This document shows positions 42,839 to 54,561 of a stretch of DNA of 64,000 bases, one piece after another (position 1 is the stretch's first letter; every line of letters begins with the position of its first letter). Location: NCBI GenBank assembly GCA_033782935.1, contig JAWQEG010000504.1, positions 596,001 through 660,000 on the forward strand, in the 5' to 3' direction. Below the pieces are notes generated by a model, which worked only from the letters and a program-made list of their open reading frames with translations, was not told the origin of the DNA and searched no databases. This DNA is from Petrolisthes cinctipes (Eukaryota; Arthropoda; Malacostraca; Decapoda; Porcellanidae). The position numbers and the translations under genes are program-made.

Positions 42839-43024
42839 TACTGTATGTTGAGATCTATCAAAAGCCTAACTTACTGTTACTTGTATCATTACACCTTCAG
42901 ATATTCGCTTATACTGTACATATTTTTAACTTTACCTCATCTTATGATACTCTACTGTACAGTATGTAGGTTAGGTTAGGCTAGACCAAGTCTACCTAAC
43001 TTTGTTAGAAATACTGACTGCATC

Positions 43025-44290
43025 CCCTATTAGTGATAACTTAAAGAAAAGAAGAGAGTTTATAGGGAGAAGTCAAGACAGGCTAAGAGGGCGGTAGCAG
43101 AAGTAAAAGAAGCAGTTTGCCAAGAATGGAATAGGAATATTGATATTGCAGAAGGTAGGAAGAAAATGTTCAAAGTAGCAAAGCAAATGAGGAAGGAAAG
43201 AAAGGATGTGGTTGGAGCCATATATGTTAAAGATGAAAACGCAAGCATTTTTTGGGGAGGAGCAAATGGTGAAGGAGATATAATGAAGGCGTCTGGACAC
43301 ATTAGGATCAGAGGGGTAATAAAAGTGTTCAAACAGGTACAGGAAGAGGAGGAGATGCCAGAGGAATGGGGTGAGTGTATCACAATCCCTTTTTATAAAG
43401 GGAAAGGAGATGCTTTGTCTTGAAGAAAATACAGGGGAGTGAGGCTACTGGAACATGGAATGAAGCTATGGGAGAAGGTGTTGGAGCAAAGATTGAGGAA
43501 GTTAGTTAGGATGTTGAGTGCCAGTTTGATTTTCAAAAGGGAACGTCAAAGATAGATGCAGTATTTATAATGAGGCAATTACAGGAGAAGTATGCAGAGA
43601 AGAACAAAATGCTGTATCATGTTTTTGTAGATATGGAGAAGGCATTTGACAGAGTTCCAAGAGTGGCAATCAGATGGGCTTTAAGGAGACAAAAAGTTCT
43701 AGAGAGGCTGATAAATTTGTTGATGGCTTTGTATGTGAACACCAGATCAAGAGTTAAGACTGGAGTAGGAACATCAGATGAATTTGAGATAAAGGTGGGA
43801 GTTCATCAGGGATCAGCACTGAGTCCTTTGCTCTTTATTGTTGTAATGGAAGAGGTGACAAGGGAGAGGAGAGAAGGGGGGTTGTGGGAGTTGTTATATG
43901 CTGATGATCTGGTATTAACAGCAAGGAATGAAAAAGTGGTTGATAGGTTCAACAAATGGAAAAGTGGAATTGAAAGGAGAGGCTTGAAGATAAATATGTG
44001 GAAGACCCAAGTGTTGGTTACAGGAAAGGAACCTACGGAGAGGCAAGACAGAGGAAGATTTCCATGTAACTGTTGTGGCAGAGGGATGGGTGTTAACTCA
44101 ATTTTTTGTAGTGGTTGTAACAAGTGGTGTCACTTGAGGCGTTCTTGGTTGAGGAATGTGAATCAGGCAGGAGAAAAATACAGGCATCCAGAATGTGAAA
44201 GAGGTGGGAGAGAGCAGAGGGTGGGGAGAGTGATTCTGGAGGGGGATAGAGGAAGTTTACAGATTGTTGATTAGTTTTGTTACCTAGAGG
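43025..44290 (+). pseudogene. LINE RT fragment with PHD-like finger
   Basis: The main frame (43570-44274) has VFVDMEKAFDRVPR (first Asp), VGVHQGSALSPLLF and LLYADDLVLTA (catalytic YADD), followed by GLKINMWKTQV. Directly after comes a Cys-rich finger CNCCGRGMGVNSIFCSGCNKWCHLR, then C at the end of YRHPEC, resembling the PHD-like insert seen in a group of invertebrate RTE-like RTs. The N-terminal part (43025-43420) is present with frameshifts (MPEEWGECITIPFYKGKGD). A stop ends the frame at 44272. No EN is visible. Confidence 0.8.
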
Positions 44291-44460
44291 AGATGCTTAT
44301 CTTGCGAGTCTGTGTATATACGTGAAGACATACGCATATTAGTACTCTAAATTATGAATACATAGAATTTGTAATGAGGAGATATTTGGTAATACGTTTA
44401 TATATTTATTTATCCTAATGTGATGATGTTAGGATGTGTATGTATTTGTAAATATATGTA

Positions 44461-45663
44461 CTATTGCGGACAAAAGTTTCTTTCTACTCCGGGTGATAAG
44501 TCCTCACGACTGCTGCCCCTTTTCTGGCCGGCAGGTTGCTGTTGGCTCGAAAACTACACCACGTAATACAGTAACCGATCAGTTGACTATCTAGGATTTG
44601 GATTGGAAGTAATTAACCCCCCCCCCCTCTCTCTCTCATGTGTACAGGATATACAGTAAATAGATGCATTAGATGATAGGTAATATCAGGTGCAAAACAA
44701 AATAATGACTATTGCACAAGAAGATAACCCAGTACTACTATTTGTCAGAAATCACACAAAAGCTGTAATATTACTAGAATAAACTGAATCATAGTTCTTA
44801 TTAGTATGATTTTAAGCCCACAGAAGCATGTAGTAAAATGAAGAATGATATACCTCATTTAAAATGCAATGGGAGCAATGACCTTTTGAAAGTAATGTTG
44901 GCTGTGTTCACTATTATGGTATCTTTTCAAGGACTAGGTCTGTAGCATACGGCTGTCTCATGACCGGACCACTGTTCGATTCATGCACTTAGATTTACTC
45001 CATATAACCTGTAGTTCCGTATTTGCAGCACCTATATGTAATATATCCATTTATATATGTTTTTATATTTACTTTTTAAGTCAGTCATGTTTCCACTAGT
45101 TAAAAGAAAGTAAATTATTTTTGTGTCCCTAACAGTCCATAGGACATCTTATTCACAAAAGCAAAGTTCATTCTTTCTTAAGAAAATAATTATTTTCTTC
45201 TTAAGCGTTCATTCATGCTCCGATATCAAAATATAAACTCATACTAATAGAATAGCAACACCACTCACTGTTTCGAAATAAGCCTGAAACACTATGGGAG
45301 ATCAGTAATGCAAGCATACGAGTAAGGGAAAACTCTGATATGCCTAGTGAATACAGGCCCTGGCTACGTGTAAAAGGAAAATGGTATATTAATGATACAG
45401 TCAGCGTTCAAGGTGTTAAATACTAGTACTGGCATTTTCTTCTTGTTTAGTTATTACTTGCTTTGCACCTGATATTACCTATCAACTAATGCATCTATTT
45501 ATATGCTATACATTCCTATCCGAATCCTAGACAGTCAACTGTTCGGTCGCTGGTTTAGGTGGTGGTGTAGTTCTCGAGCAAGCAGCACCCTGCCGGCCAG
45601 AAATGGGCCAGCAGTCGTGTGGACTTATCACCCGGAGTAGAAAGAAACTTTTGTCCGCAATAG
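44461..45663. mobile_element. Tc1-like non-autonomous element with about 240-bp inverted repeats
   Basis: Termini CTATTGCGGACAAAAGTTTC and inverse, flanked by TA (44459-44460 and 45664-45665). The inverted arms extend about 240 bp (GTGATAAGTCC, GGCCGGCAGG, CAGTTGACT and ACCTGATATTACCTATC blocks recur in inverse) with diverged middles. The GGACAAAAGTTT motif near the end recalls Tc1 termini. No transposase was seen in the 700-bp centre. It inserted into the internal region of an LTR element. Confidence 0.85.
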
Positions 45664-45665
45664 TA

Positions 45666-46247
45666 CCTAAGCTACTGACCATGGATAGTTGAGTAGGCTT
45701 TGATAATTAGTTGGATAGTATTCCAGTAGTCTTGTGACGTCGTACCAAGCCAACGTCCTTTCCTGGATGTTAGCACTGTCAACTGAAGAATGTTGATATG
45801 TTGATTGAAGCACTGTAGCTGTGAAGTTATTTGAGCTGCTAATGTAGTCTCTCACTGTAGTTGAAGTTGAAGTATTTACCTCACTAGGCTATACTGTAGT
45901 GTAAGTATAGTAGTAGTGATAGTATTGCTAGTGTGGTAGTGATGGTAGTACTAGTAGTAGGTGAGGGTAGTGTGGTGAGTGGTAGGGATGGGTGATGCAA
46001 CCAGTGTGTGGTAGGATGCGCGGGACTGTAGTCAAGCAAGGCCAGTGCCTGTGTTGGCTTGTGTTTGCTGACTCCACTGTCCTTCACTTAACCACTTACT
46101 TCTATCAATCCTTCCTTCACTTTTTCACTTCTCCTTTCTTCTCTTTTTACTTTTGTGTATTTTCTTAGGTTATCACTTGCTATTAATTGTTTTGTTTCTC
46201 TCCTTTTTCCACCATATATGTTCGTATCACCACCGTTGGTCACCAAA
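45666..46247 (-). pseudogene. LTR-element leader and gag fragment
   Basis: Directly after the LTR (46828-46248, minus) lies TTTGGTGACCAACGG, a primer-binding-type leader, then about 400 bases of leader, then a gag-like frame with ERTLAWYDVTRLLEYYP and LLNYPWSVA (45855-45667). The same leader and gag segment is found at 57255-57860. The Tc1-like element cuts it off at 45664. Confidence 0.65.
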
Positions 46248-46828
46248 TGTGTGCTAGTGCGAACGGTCACTTACACAAGTCTGTAGTTTTTGTCGTGGCT
46301 GGCTGTTGTCTCTTCAGAGTATATTTTTAGAATAGGTTATGTGATTATTATGGTATGGAGAGTTAGCACACCTTGTCTTTGTTTAACAAGATTTTATTAA
46401 TAAGTTAGACGTAGGAGCTAACTTAAAAAGAGAGAGATGGCTATGAGACCCCTTGTGTAGCGATCGGGTATCTCTAGCATACTACCGTATAGGAGCACAC
46501 TTAGGAGCTCTCTGTGTTGTACCTCGTGACTTGTAACGTCACTTGTTGCTGAGGAAGCTTGGCTCCCATGATCAGATCTAGTCCTGTCTTGGACCCGTTA
46601 ATGTCTAGTCAGCTAGTTTAAGCGATCATGTGAGGTACATGGTGTATGACTCACTACCTATGTAGGTATATTATTATATGTAATTATATGTAGTTTTAAC
46701 CGGTTCATTCCTTTAAACTTCTCTTAACTTACAAGTAACAGAGAATTATTAGAGACTGAAAATGAATTAAGGAGTTATAAACACACTTAAGAGAGGTAAC
46801 TCGCAAGACTATAGTAGCTGCCGGTACA
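46248..46828 (-). mobile_element. LTR of retrotransposon, minus strand (about 581 bp)
   Basis: It starts TGTACCGG and ends CACACA, followed by TTTGGTGACC. The LTR at 56819-57254 starts TGTTCCGG and ends GAACA followed by TTTGGTGAAC, so both are of one family. The internal GAAGAGAC and CCAGCCAC blocks near the 3' end agree. A partial third copy is at 50812-50938. The second LTR of this element is not found in the window. Confidence 0.65.
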
Positions 46829-46904
46829 TTGATGACCCCCGGAGTGTAACTTAAGCTGAACCAAAGCTTTTACAAAACTTACTTCACCCACCGAGTCAGA
46901 CAAC

Positions 46905-49496
46905 CACCTAGCCGCAGCTGCCCATCTCTAGCTATCAACATTCTCCACAATCGAGATGCCGACTTGGTTCAGACGTGCAGAAGTACAATTCCGGCTTAAA
47001 AAAGTAAACCACTCCTCCACAAAAGCTGACCACGTCTTAGCAGCCTTTCCAGATGATCTGTTCCCTCACATAGCAGAGTGGCTGGAGACAAAGGGCGATG
47101 CAGCAGTACAATACGAAGATCTGAAGGCCTATCTCCTGCAGCGGTTTACACCTTCGCCGGCACTGCGAACTACACAACTCCTCCACTTGGCAACCAGAAA
47201 CCTTCTGATGCCTTACTGGAAATGAGGGCATTAGCGAGAATTCCTCCAGCACCCAAAGGGAAGCCACGCCAAGTAGACATACTGCGAGCACTATGGCTCC
47301 TTCACCTACCAGAACCCATTCATGCAGCTATTCCCAACACAGAAGAAATCAGCGAGGACGACCTTCAATTACAAGAGGACAAATTCCATGCAGCATCTGC
47401 TCGCCACATCCCTCCACAGTGCCGGAATCATCTCCAAGCTGGACCTCCTCAAAGGCTACTACCAGGTCCCTATGCACCCAGATAACATCCCCAAACCAGC
47501 TATCACCACACCATTTGGCACATTCACCTTCAACTACAGTTGTTTTGGACTACAAAACTCCAGTGCCTCCTTTCAGCGGATGATGGATGGTATCCTCGGC
47601 GATAATCCCTTCTGTGCTTGTTACATCAATGACATCCTCATTTCTCCGCATCAAAGGAAAATCACGTACAGCACCTAGCTCAAGTATTAGAGCGCTTGCA
47701 GCAAAATGGCTTGGTGGTGTGATATGACAAGTGCGTATTCGGCACAAGAGAAGTGGATTTTCTGGGACACCACCTCTCGCCCGCCGGAGTTGCACCTCTT
47801 CAAGACAAAGTGGCCTCTATCCAACGATTCCCTACTCTCCCTACAGTCAAGAATTCGTTGGAATGGCTTCTCAAGAGGATGCTTTCCAAAAAGCAAAGGA
47901 TGCCCTTGCCTCAGCAACTCTCTTAGTTTTTCCTGATCCCAAGAAGCCTCTCATCGTCACCACAGATGCCAGCCACATCGCCATCGGAGCTGTTTTGGAG
48001 CAAGTGATACACGGACAGCCTCACCCCTTGAGTTTTTCCAGCCGCAAGCTCATCAAAGCTGAAAAGAACTACTCCACCTTCGACAAAGAAATCCTTGTCA
48101 TCCACCAAGCCATCCGCCACTTCAGTCACTTTTTGGAAGGCCGTGCAGACAGATCCCATGCCTTTGGTCCACGCCCTTACTAGACAAAGAGACACTTGGT
48201 GCCCTTGACAACGCCGACATCTCCCAGCAATCGCCGAGTTTAACTGTACCCTCACCCACCTGCCCGGCAGGAAGAATCCTGTAGCCGACACACTCACCAG
48301 AATCAAGATTGATGCAGTTCAGCTAGGACTTGACTACAACCACCTCTCCAAGGAACAACAACAGGACCCTGAAACTACAGCATTAAGGACAGCAATCATG
48401 GCCTTACAACGGAAGGATGTTCTTCTGGGTGATTCTAACATCTCCATTCTCTGTGACGTGAGCACCGGATGACCACACCCTTGGATACCTTCATCCCTAA
48501 GTCGCCATGTTTTCAACTTGGTCCACGGCCTTTCACATCCCTCATGCCAAGCAACCACATGACTACTGACACAGAGGTTCGTCTGGCATAAGGTCTCCCG
48601 TGACGCAGGAAACTGGGTGCGATCCTGCCTGCCCTGCCAAAAATCCATAGTTCATTGTCACACAGAAACTGGCCTAGGAGCCTTCCACCAACCACAGAGG
48701 CGTTTCGCTCATATTCACGTGGACGTTGTGGGACCCCTTCCTCCTTCATAGTTACCTGCTCACCAATATCGACCATTCCACCAGATGGCCAGAAGCCATC
48801 CCCATGGCCAACGCAACGTCCACTTAATGTGCCACTTAATGCATGGCACAACTTTCACATCCCAGTTATGGACCTCCTTGGGACAGCTAATGGGCACCAC
48901 AGTCCATCACACTACAGCCTACAATCCAGAAGCAAATGGCATCGTGGAACGACTCCATAGAACTTTGAAAGCCCCCCTGATGTCACGATGCAACAGCTCC
49001 ACATGGTCATCGCAACTACCCTGGGCACTCCTCGGCCTACGAACCACTCCAAAAGAAGGTCTTGACTCCTTTCCAGCTAAAATGGTTTTTGGTAAACCTC
49101 TCATCGTCCCAAGCGAATTTTTCCCTGACACACCATCAAGCAACGACATTAACGACCTTAGGAACATTGTCAGAAAGTTGGCACCCTGCAAGCAAATGTA
49201 CAAGTCACCAGAACATCGTTGCATCCCCCCGAGACCTTAATTCAACAAAACATGTCTTTTTTCGCACCGATGCCCAAACACTACCCCTCACGCCGCATTA
49301 CTCCAGCCCCTACGAAGTCATCGAAAGAAGAAAGAAGGCATTCTTTCTGCGAATTTTTTTAAAAGGCTCCAATAACTGGGTCTCCATCGACAGACTCAAG
49401 CCAGCCTATTTGCAAGAGGATGACCCCCCTCCTGTACGTCTCTCCAGAGCAGGTCGTCCCCTCTCACACACATCAGGACATTCTGAGGAGGGAGTA
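46905..49496 (+). pseudogene. Ty3/gypsy gag-pol, internally deleted
   Basis: Gag (46956-47225, continuing in another frame to about 47400) has WFRRAEVQFRLKKV, DHVLAAFPDDLFP and LRALWLLHLPE. It runs straight into RT with SKLDLLKGYYQVPMHP, FGTFTFNYSCFGL and CYINDILIS (the catalytic box reads YIND in place of YVDD); protease and the RT start are lost. RNase H: TTDASHIAIGAVLEQ, FSSRKLIKAEKNYSTFDKEI. Integrase: CLPCQKS zinc part, VDVVGPLP (first Asp), TTAYNPEANGIVERLHRTLK (Glu). Many frameshifts; a dead copy. It ends at GGAGGGAGTATTG, a polypurine tract before the 3' LTR. Confidence 0.85.
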
Positions 49497-49709
49497 TTGT
49501 GGCAGCTAGAATCATATATCCGCCACAAGCATCAGCCCTCATGCTAATTGGTCATAATGTGGGACTCGTGAGCCCGCACCACCATACCATGCCTACAGAA
49601 TCAAGAGACCTATCACACCACGTCTCGCTGCTCTCTGATTGGTTATAATTGTTACTCTGCGTTACTGTCAAATCTGTATGTGTTCGCATGTCTCACTGAA
49701 TAAACCAGA
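49497..49709 (+). mobile_element. 3' LTR of the gypsy element, interrupted
   Basis: It begins TGTGGCAGCTAGAATC just after the purine-rich tract and contains a TCTCTGATTGGTTATAA (CAAT-like) stretch and AATAAA at 49699-49704. It is interrupted after TGAATAAACCAGA by the cold-shock-domain retroposon; the remainder is probably 50792 to about 50810. No matching 5' LTR is present upstream of gag. Confidence 0.65.
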
Positions 49710-49729
49710 GAGAGTGTCTACATCCAGCC

Positions 49730-50582
49730 ATGGCCTTGTCAACACCTACTGCCGACCACACCACTTCCCCTGCCGACCGTTTTTTTGGCAGGGTAAAGTG
49801 GTTTAAACATTTGAAGGGCTATGGCTTTATAACCTCTGATGAGCGAGATTACTTCGTCCACAGGAGGGGCATCCTTCTCTCTGCTGCCACCACCTCATCA
49901 CCATCACTTGGGGACGGAGAGGAGGTGTCCTTCACTGTGGAAGAAGGGCGTGGAGGCTACCAACGTAGCGGGACCTGATGGTGGGCAGGTCCTAGACTCA
50001 CTCCATGCCCATGGGAGGAAGCCAGCTGACGCCCAACCACCGCAGCGACGGCAGCAGCAGGCAGACATCGTCACCGTCTGCACCAAGACTGATGTTGCTT
50101 TAGCTACAGAATTGCTAGGTCGTCTCTCTGACCTCCTCGTGGACATCTTCAGGAGAAATGGCTTACCACCAATAGCCATTTCTCCTGATCTACAACCACC
50201 CACCACCACCATTACCACCACCAAGAAACGAGGCAGCAAGTCCGCACGACGGGGGAAGTGCAGCGAGGAAGCGCCACCTCCACCCCCTCCAGCTCACCCC
50301 CGTCGCCAATTAATGCTGCCTCGGCCACTCAACCGGGCGAATAGCGGGAAGGCAACACCACCACCACCACGTGAACCTTCCGTACAGGACCCTGAGACGG
50401 AGGAGGACTCTGACACCAGTTCCTCCTCCAACACCAACAGCAACACCAATGACACCAGTGACAACATGGATCTGGAAGATGGAGGCGAGTGGCAGACGGC
50501 CGGGAGGAGGAAGAGGAAGAGGAGAAGAAGGATGGGCAGCCAGTCATCAGAACAACAGCTGCCTGACACCACCAAATTTTAA
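49730..50582 (+). pseudogene. Cold-shock domain protein, frameshifted
   Basis: Residues 19-70 (GRVKWFKHLKGYGFI, DYFVHRRGIL, GDGEEVSFTVEEG) match a cold-shock domain, with RNP1 KGYGFI and RNP2 DYFVH intact. A frameshift near 49945 moves the domain end into the next frame (GVEATNVAGPDGG, like the Y-box EAANVTGPGG). The tail (49975-50582) is rich in Pro, Ser, Asn and Asp, with a basic cluster GRRKRKRRRRMG after GEWQTAG. Such domains bind single-stranded RNA or DNA. Y-box and Lin28 proteins share the fold, but the tail does not resemble either. Confidence 0.7.
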
Positions 50583-50729
50583 ATGTCAGCTTCTCCTCGC
50601 CTCGACCTTTTCCAACAACACATCTCTCCGCGACGTGACCCCAACATCTTCCAGATCAGAACAGAGTGGATGACCCCTATCAGACGGCCTGATCAATATA
50701 CCAGAATTAAAAATAAATTACTGCCTTAA
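50583..50729 (+). CDS. Short ORF abutting the cold-shock ORF (48 aa)
   Basis: Its ATG follows the preceding stop without a gap (TAA-ATG). The segment SPRRDPNIFQIR resembles the C-terminal RHSNIL-type tail of LINE ORF2 proteins such as that at 58434. If so, the unit is a LINE with most of ORF2 deleted. The evidence is thin: the resemblance is short, and it could equally be a 3' untranslated sequence. Confidence 0.35.
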   Translation: MSASPRLDLFQQHISPRRDPNIFQIRTEWMTPIRRPDQYTRIKNKLLP

Positions 50730-50811
50730 TGCCCACCACTATGGGTGATATGCAAAAAAAAAAAAAAAAAAAAAAAAATGAATAAACCAGATTAAAAACC
50801 TCACCACTAGT

Positions 50812-50938
50812 CTTCCTTTAAACCTCTTTTAACTTACAAATAACAGAGAATTATTATAGACTGCAAATGAGTTAAGGATTTATAGACACCATCAAGAGAG
50901 GTTACTCACAAGACTATAGTAGCTGCCGCTATAGGAAG
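50812..50938 (-). repeat. Partial LTR, same family as 46248-46828
   Basis: Aligns with 46705-46828 at roughly 85 percent by eye (TTAACTTACAAATAACAGAG, AGAGAGGTTACTCACAAGAC, TATAGTAGCTGCCG). It lacks the outermost bases (TGTACC) and the rest of the LTR. It starts right after the inferred end of the gypsy LTR. Confidence 0.7.
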
Positions 50939-51728
50939 GTCTTTGATCCCACAGCCAGTTATGGGGCCCAAGTCCACTTTACCACAAGAGCTACAAGTGG
51001 GGCCGCACCTGTCTCTTCTCCCTCACCATGTCCTTGCTCACTCCATTCGGCTTCTTTCCCCTCTCCCCCTCCCCAGTCCCAACACTTCTCTCTACTCCTC
51101 CACATTCCCACCTCACTTTTATTCTCACCACCTTCATCATCATTCTCTTTGTTTTTTAATATGATCAATTTAATATTATGAAAACAGGACCTCGTAAGAA
51201 ATTATGTGCTATTTTGTATACAAATACATTCCATGATATATGGCAGGACTAATTATTACCCCGATAAATTCATCCAACATTAATATCTAGGTGTAATTTT
51301 CAGACGCCAGGATGAGTCAATCAACCATGAGTGTGGAAGTTAGCAGTTCCCGAGAAACCCAAATAATTTCATGCACCCACAATGTATTCGAGTCACTTTT
51401 CCCAACCCAGCCTCTCTTTCCATCTTACTCAGTAGTGAGCGGTTCGCATCATGACTACACATGGTTCGGGATTCAAATTTCTGAGTGGCTCAACTTTGGC
51501 AGTGCTAAGTGGTAAACACGGATATATAACCAACTGTACCTGCAGTGTGCTTTCTCTTTCTTATTTCTCCAATAGTGTGTCACTCACCCTTAATGGGAGA
51601 GGAAACCATTCCTACCTCATCATCAGCAGACATAGCAGTTGTTTGCACGGGCTGCCAAGAGGCCTCACCTTACTATCTCCTTCAGTGTCTCGAACGGAGG
51701 TATATCCCTCCACTCGTTCCTGTTGTGA
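50939..51728. other. No gene seen; CT-rich stretch
   Basis: Positions 51000-51150 are pyrimidine rich with CTCC repeats. Open frames at 51312-51762 have no recognisable motif. Nothing else is supported. Confidence 0.5.
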
Positions 51729-51824
51729 CCAGTTATTAAGGTCTCGTGCGGCTTGTCACTGACCACAAGATGACCAGGTGAATGTGTAACTTTACCCATA
51801 TTAATGAAATTGGTACCATTAGCC

Positions 51825-52200
51825 AACACCAACCTTATATTAGGCAGTGCGGGGCCCGAGCTCTAGCTGATTTCAGCTGGGTAAATCATCCCTATAGCTG
51901 GGAGCTGGGTAAATCGTCCCCAAGGAGTGGCCCAAATGAGGACAATCCTTAATTCGAAAACCTGCTTCCACCGGTGCCAAGACCCACTTCTTCCACACTT
52001 CCCAGACCAGACACCCAACCAAACCAACTCAAGACAGCAAAAGGCGACCTCTCTGGAGGGCGGAACCGATGACCAATACTGGTTACCTACGTTTGGAGCT
52101 GCTCTTAATCTGGCCACTCACCCACAACTCGACCAGCAAGGGAGACCCAGGTAGGTATCCCAACCTCCTGTCATAACAGCCAGCAGGTGGGACCCCGCCA
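51825..52200 (-). other. LINE-leader-like sequence in right arm
   Basis: Inverse copy of 41530-41945, with GGTTGGGTGTCTGG on the minus strand and the same block order. It ends in a GATTGATTGATTTTATTTT run at 52213, like a LINE or SINE tail. Confidence 0.6.
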
Positions 52201-52686
52201 GCAGCAAACTGGCAGCCCATTGATTGATTGATTTTATTTTATTTTTTGTGAGAAGTACGAAATATCCTTTTGTATTATCAGTGGGTTATATGGTTGTTGT
52301 GTATAGGTTAGCTTAATATTTCAACCAAATCTTTCCTAGATTGAAAATGCCTCTAATTTAAGATTAAATTAAGTCAAGATTGCATGAACTGTTTGTTATT
52401 TTCAATAGTTCAATAGCTTAATAATGAAGCAATAAGGACCTAAGTGGTATGCATTAACTTAATTAATTCATAATTAACCCAGTATTTTCGGATGGGCTAT
52501 ACGTAATTGCACAGTTCATTGATAATTTAGATTCCATTGAACAGTTCTAAATACTGTTTCTTTGCCTTAAATAAACATATTTACATCCAATAAAAACCCA
52601 CCTAAAAACTCTATTAATTTTGTGTGAGTGAATACTCTGCTTGTCCCTGAAGTCTAATATGGGGCATCAGTCACTGCTTATGTTGC

Positions 52687-52815
52687 AACACACACACACA
52701 CACACACACACACTGCGGTGCGGTACGCATACGCACACACACACGTTTACACACACACACACACCCACAACAGTGCGGTACACACAAACACACACCGGTT
52801 CAGCCAAACACACAC
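52687..52815. repeat. (AC)n microsatellite cluster
   Basis: Several AC runs broken by CGGTGCGGTACG-type interruptions. No coding. Confidence 0.95.
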
Positions 52816-53814
52816 ACACACACGATAAATCGTGCATTTAGTAACTTCACAATAATTATTAGTCCATTCCTTTCAGTTCCCTTATTAATTAAATCCAGAA
52901 CAACAACTGATTCGTTTAATTTAACTATTCCAAACAACAACCGCAAGCCACCACTATTATTATTTATTATTGTAATTAATCTGGTTTTGTTTACTGTAAA
53001 TCCAGAGCAACTGATTCTTTTAATCAAACTACTACAAGCGACAACAACAGGCCATTATTATTATTATTATTATTAACGTGGTTGTGTTTACTGATATTAA
53101 TTATACTTCATAGGAATCAAGACGCTCTAATGTACCAAAGGTTTATTTATTGCCGTCTCAATTTACCCTTTCACATTTCGCTCATTCCTGTTGACCCCTA
53201 TTTTCCTTACAGAAACTAAATAATAATTCCCACTCTTCTTCTTCTTTACACACACATGATACTCTTCAATTTACACATATCGATGACTCTAATTTTTTTT
53301 CACTCAAACAATTCTTCTTCTTCTACACACACCCAAATCACACCTCTGAGAAACCCACTTCCTTCTCACACCCAAAACACACCTCTGAAAATATCCAAAT
53401 CACACCCGATCACTCATTTTCTACACACACGCAAACCACACCTTTGTAAGACTTATTTTTTACACACACCAAAAACATACCTCTTATCAACCAATTTTCT
53501 ACACACACCTATAACATACTTCTGATCAACAAAATTTCCCTCATATTATTTGTAACTCAAAACTACTACACCCACCAACTCCAACTTACTACACACACCC
53601 AAAACCATGTTATATAATATAATATTTTGAGCACTGCCGGGTACTTTGCTACTTTCTAGGATACTTTTAAACACTTTTAGTATTTTTGCACTTACAACTA
53701 ATTGGGAAGCTTTTTCCACTCGTTCACTTTACATTTTCTGAAACAAAACAATGGCTTTTAAATTAGTATGTAAAAGGAATTTCTCTGACTTCAATCTTGA
53801 CTACTTACTTTTAA

Positions 53815-53945
53815 GACCTTGGCTAGGTCACTTTTGTCACACCCTGTCATCCATTTAAACATCTTAATCAGATCTTCTTTAACTCTTCTCTTTTCAAGCA
53901 AGTTCAGGTTCAGCATTTTTAATCTTGCTTCATATGGACATTTTG
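53815..53945 (-). pseudogene. LINE RT C-terminal fragment
   Basis: The minus-strand reading SYEARLKMLNLNLLEKRRV then KEDLIKMFKWMTG is the conserved C-terminal block of Jockey/RTE-type RTs (S-Y-E-x-R-L-x-x-L-x-L...R-R...D-L-I-x-x-F-K). It has no counterpart in the left arm, so it inserted after the duplication or was lost there. Confidence 0.65.
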
Positions 53946-54504
53946 TGTGCACCCCTTAATTAAGGTGCTCACAAAATGCCACGATAAATAAAGATATCTA
54001 AGTGTAGAGGAAGACATACTACATCACCAAGTGCAAATGGACTCTTCACCGGAATGAGGCTGATGACCAGACTAATACTAGACAACAACAACAACAGAAC
54101 GGGAAGCTGGATGATATACAGAAACAAAGAAAACCCCGATTTGAGCACCCCCTGGGATACTAGTAAGTGAATAGACCATATGTACAAGGAGATGTACGGA
54201 TAGCCATAGGAATTCATACATAGGCTATATGGAAAAGGTCATTCATTATTCTGGAAGTACTGCACGATAAGGGCTGACAGGCTAGGATATAATGTTGTAG
54301 GTGGATAAATATTAAGATAAACACATATTGAGACAAGGAAGTTTACCATTTCTCTGCTCGGCTTTATTCCCTTCTATTTAAAATTAACGAAGGTGTTCGG
54401 GTGAGGCAAGGTGATGTGAACCTCCAGTACCCCAACTGGTACCACCCACCTCCCATGACATCATGTTGGTGGGCGGAGCGTATATCGTTAATGTGATTCT
54501 CGTG

Positions 54505-54512
54505 TATATAAA
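54505..54512 (+). promoter_or_regulatory. TATA box of peptide gene 2
   Basis: TATATAAA, 50 bases before the start codon and conserved with 39119-39112 in the other arm. Confidence 0.6.
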
Positions 54513-54561
54513 CTGGCTGGATCAGAACAGTGGCAGCAGACTACCTGTGGATTCAGTCAAG

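Larger units (their letters stand above)
49710..50778 (+). mobile_element. Retroposed unit with cold-shock domain ORF, TSD and poly(A)
   Basis: The 13-bp sequence TGAATAAACCAGA stands directly before the unit (49697-49709) and directly after its A-run (50779-50791). The A-run covers about 50755-50778. This is the footprint of LINE-mediated retroposition. Inside lie a short leader, a cold-shock domain frame with a disordered tail, and directly abutting it a 48-codon frame. It is either a 5'-complete, internally deleted LINE whose ORF1 has a cold-shock domain, or a processed gene copy. Confidence 0.8.

Noticed and set aside
47037..48851. Minus-strand frames over the gypsy region
   Set aside because: Antisense of gag, RT, RNase H and integrase frames with clear motifs.
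46705..50938. Direct repeats 46705-46828 and 50812-50938 as the LTR pair of the gypsy element
   Set aside because: The repeats read as LTR on the minus strand with the leader at 46247 also on the minus strand, opposite to gag-pol; the gypsy 3' LTR starts TGTGGCAGC and is unrelated.
50943..51762. Possible gene at 51312-51762
   Set aside because: Two short overlapping frames without recognisable domains, splice support or codon bias.
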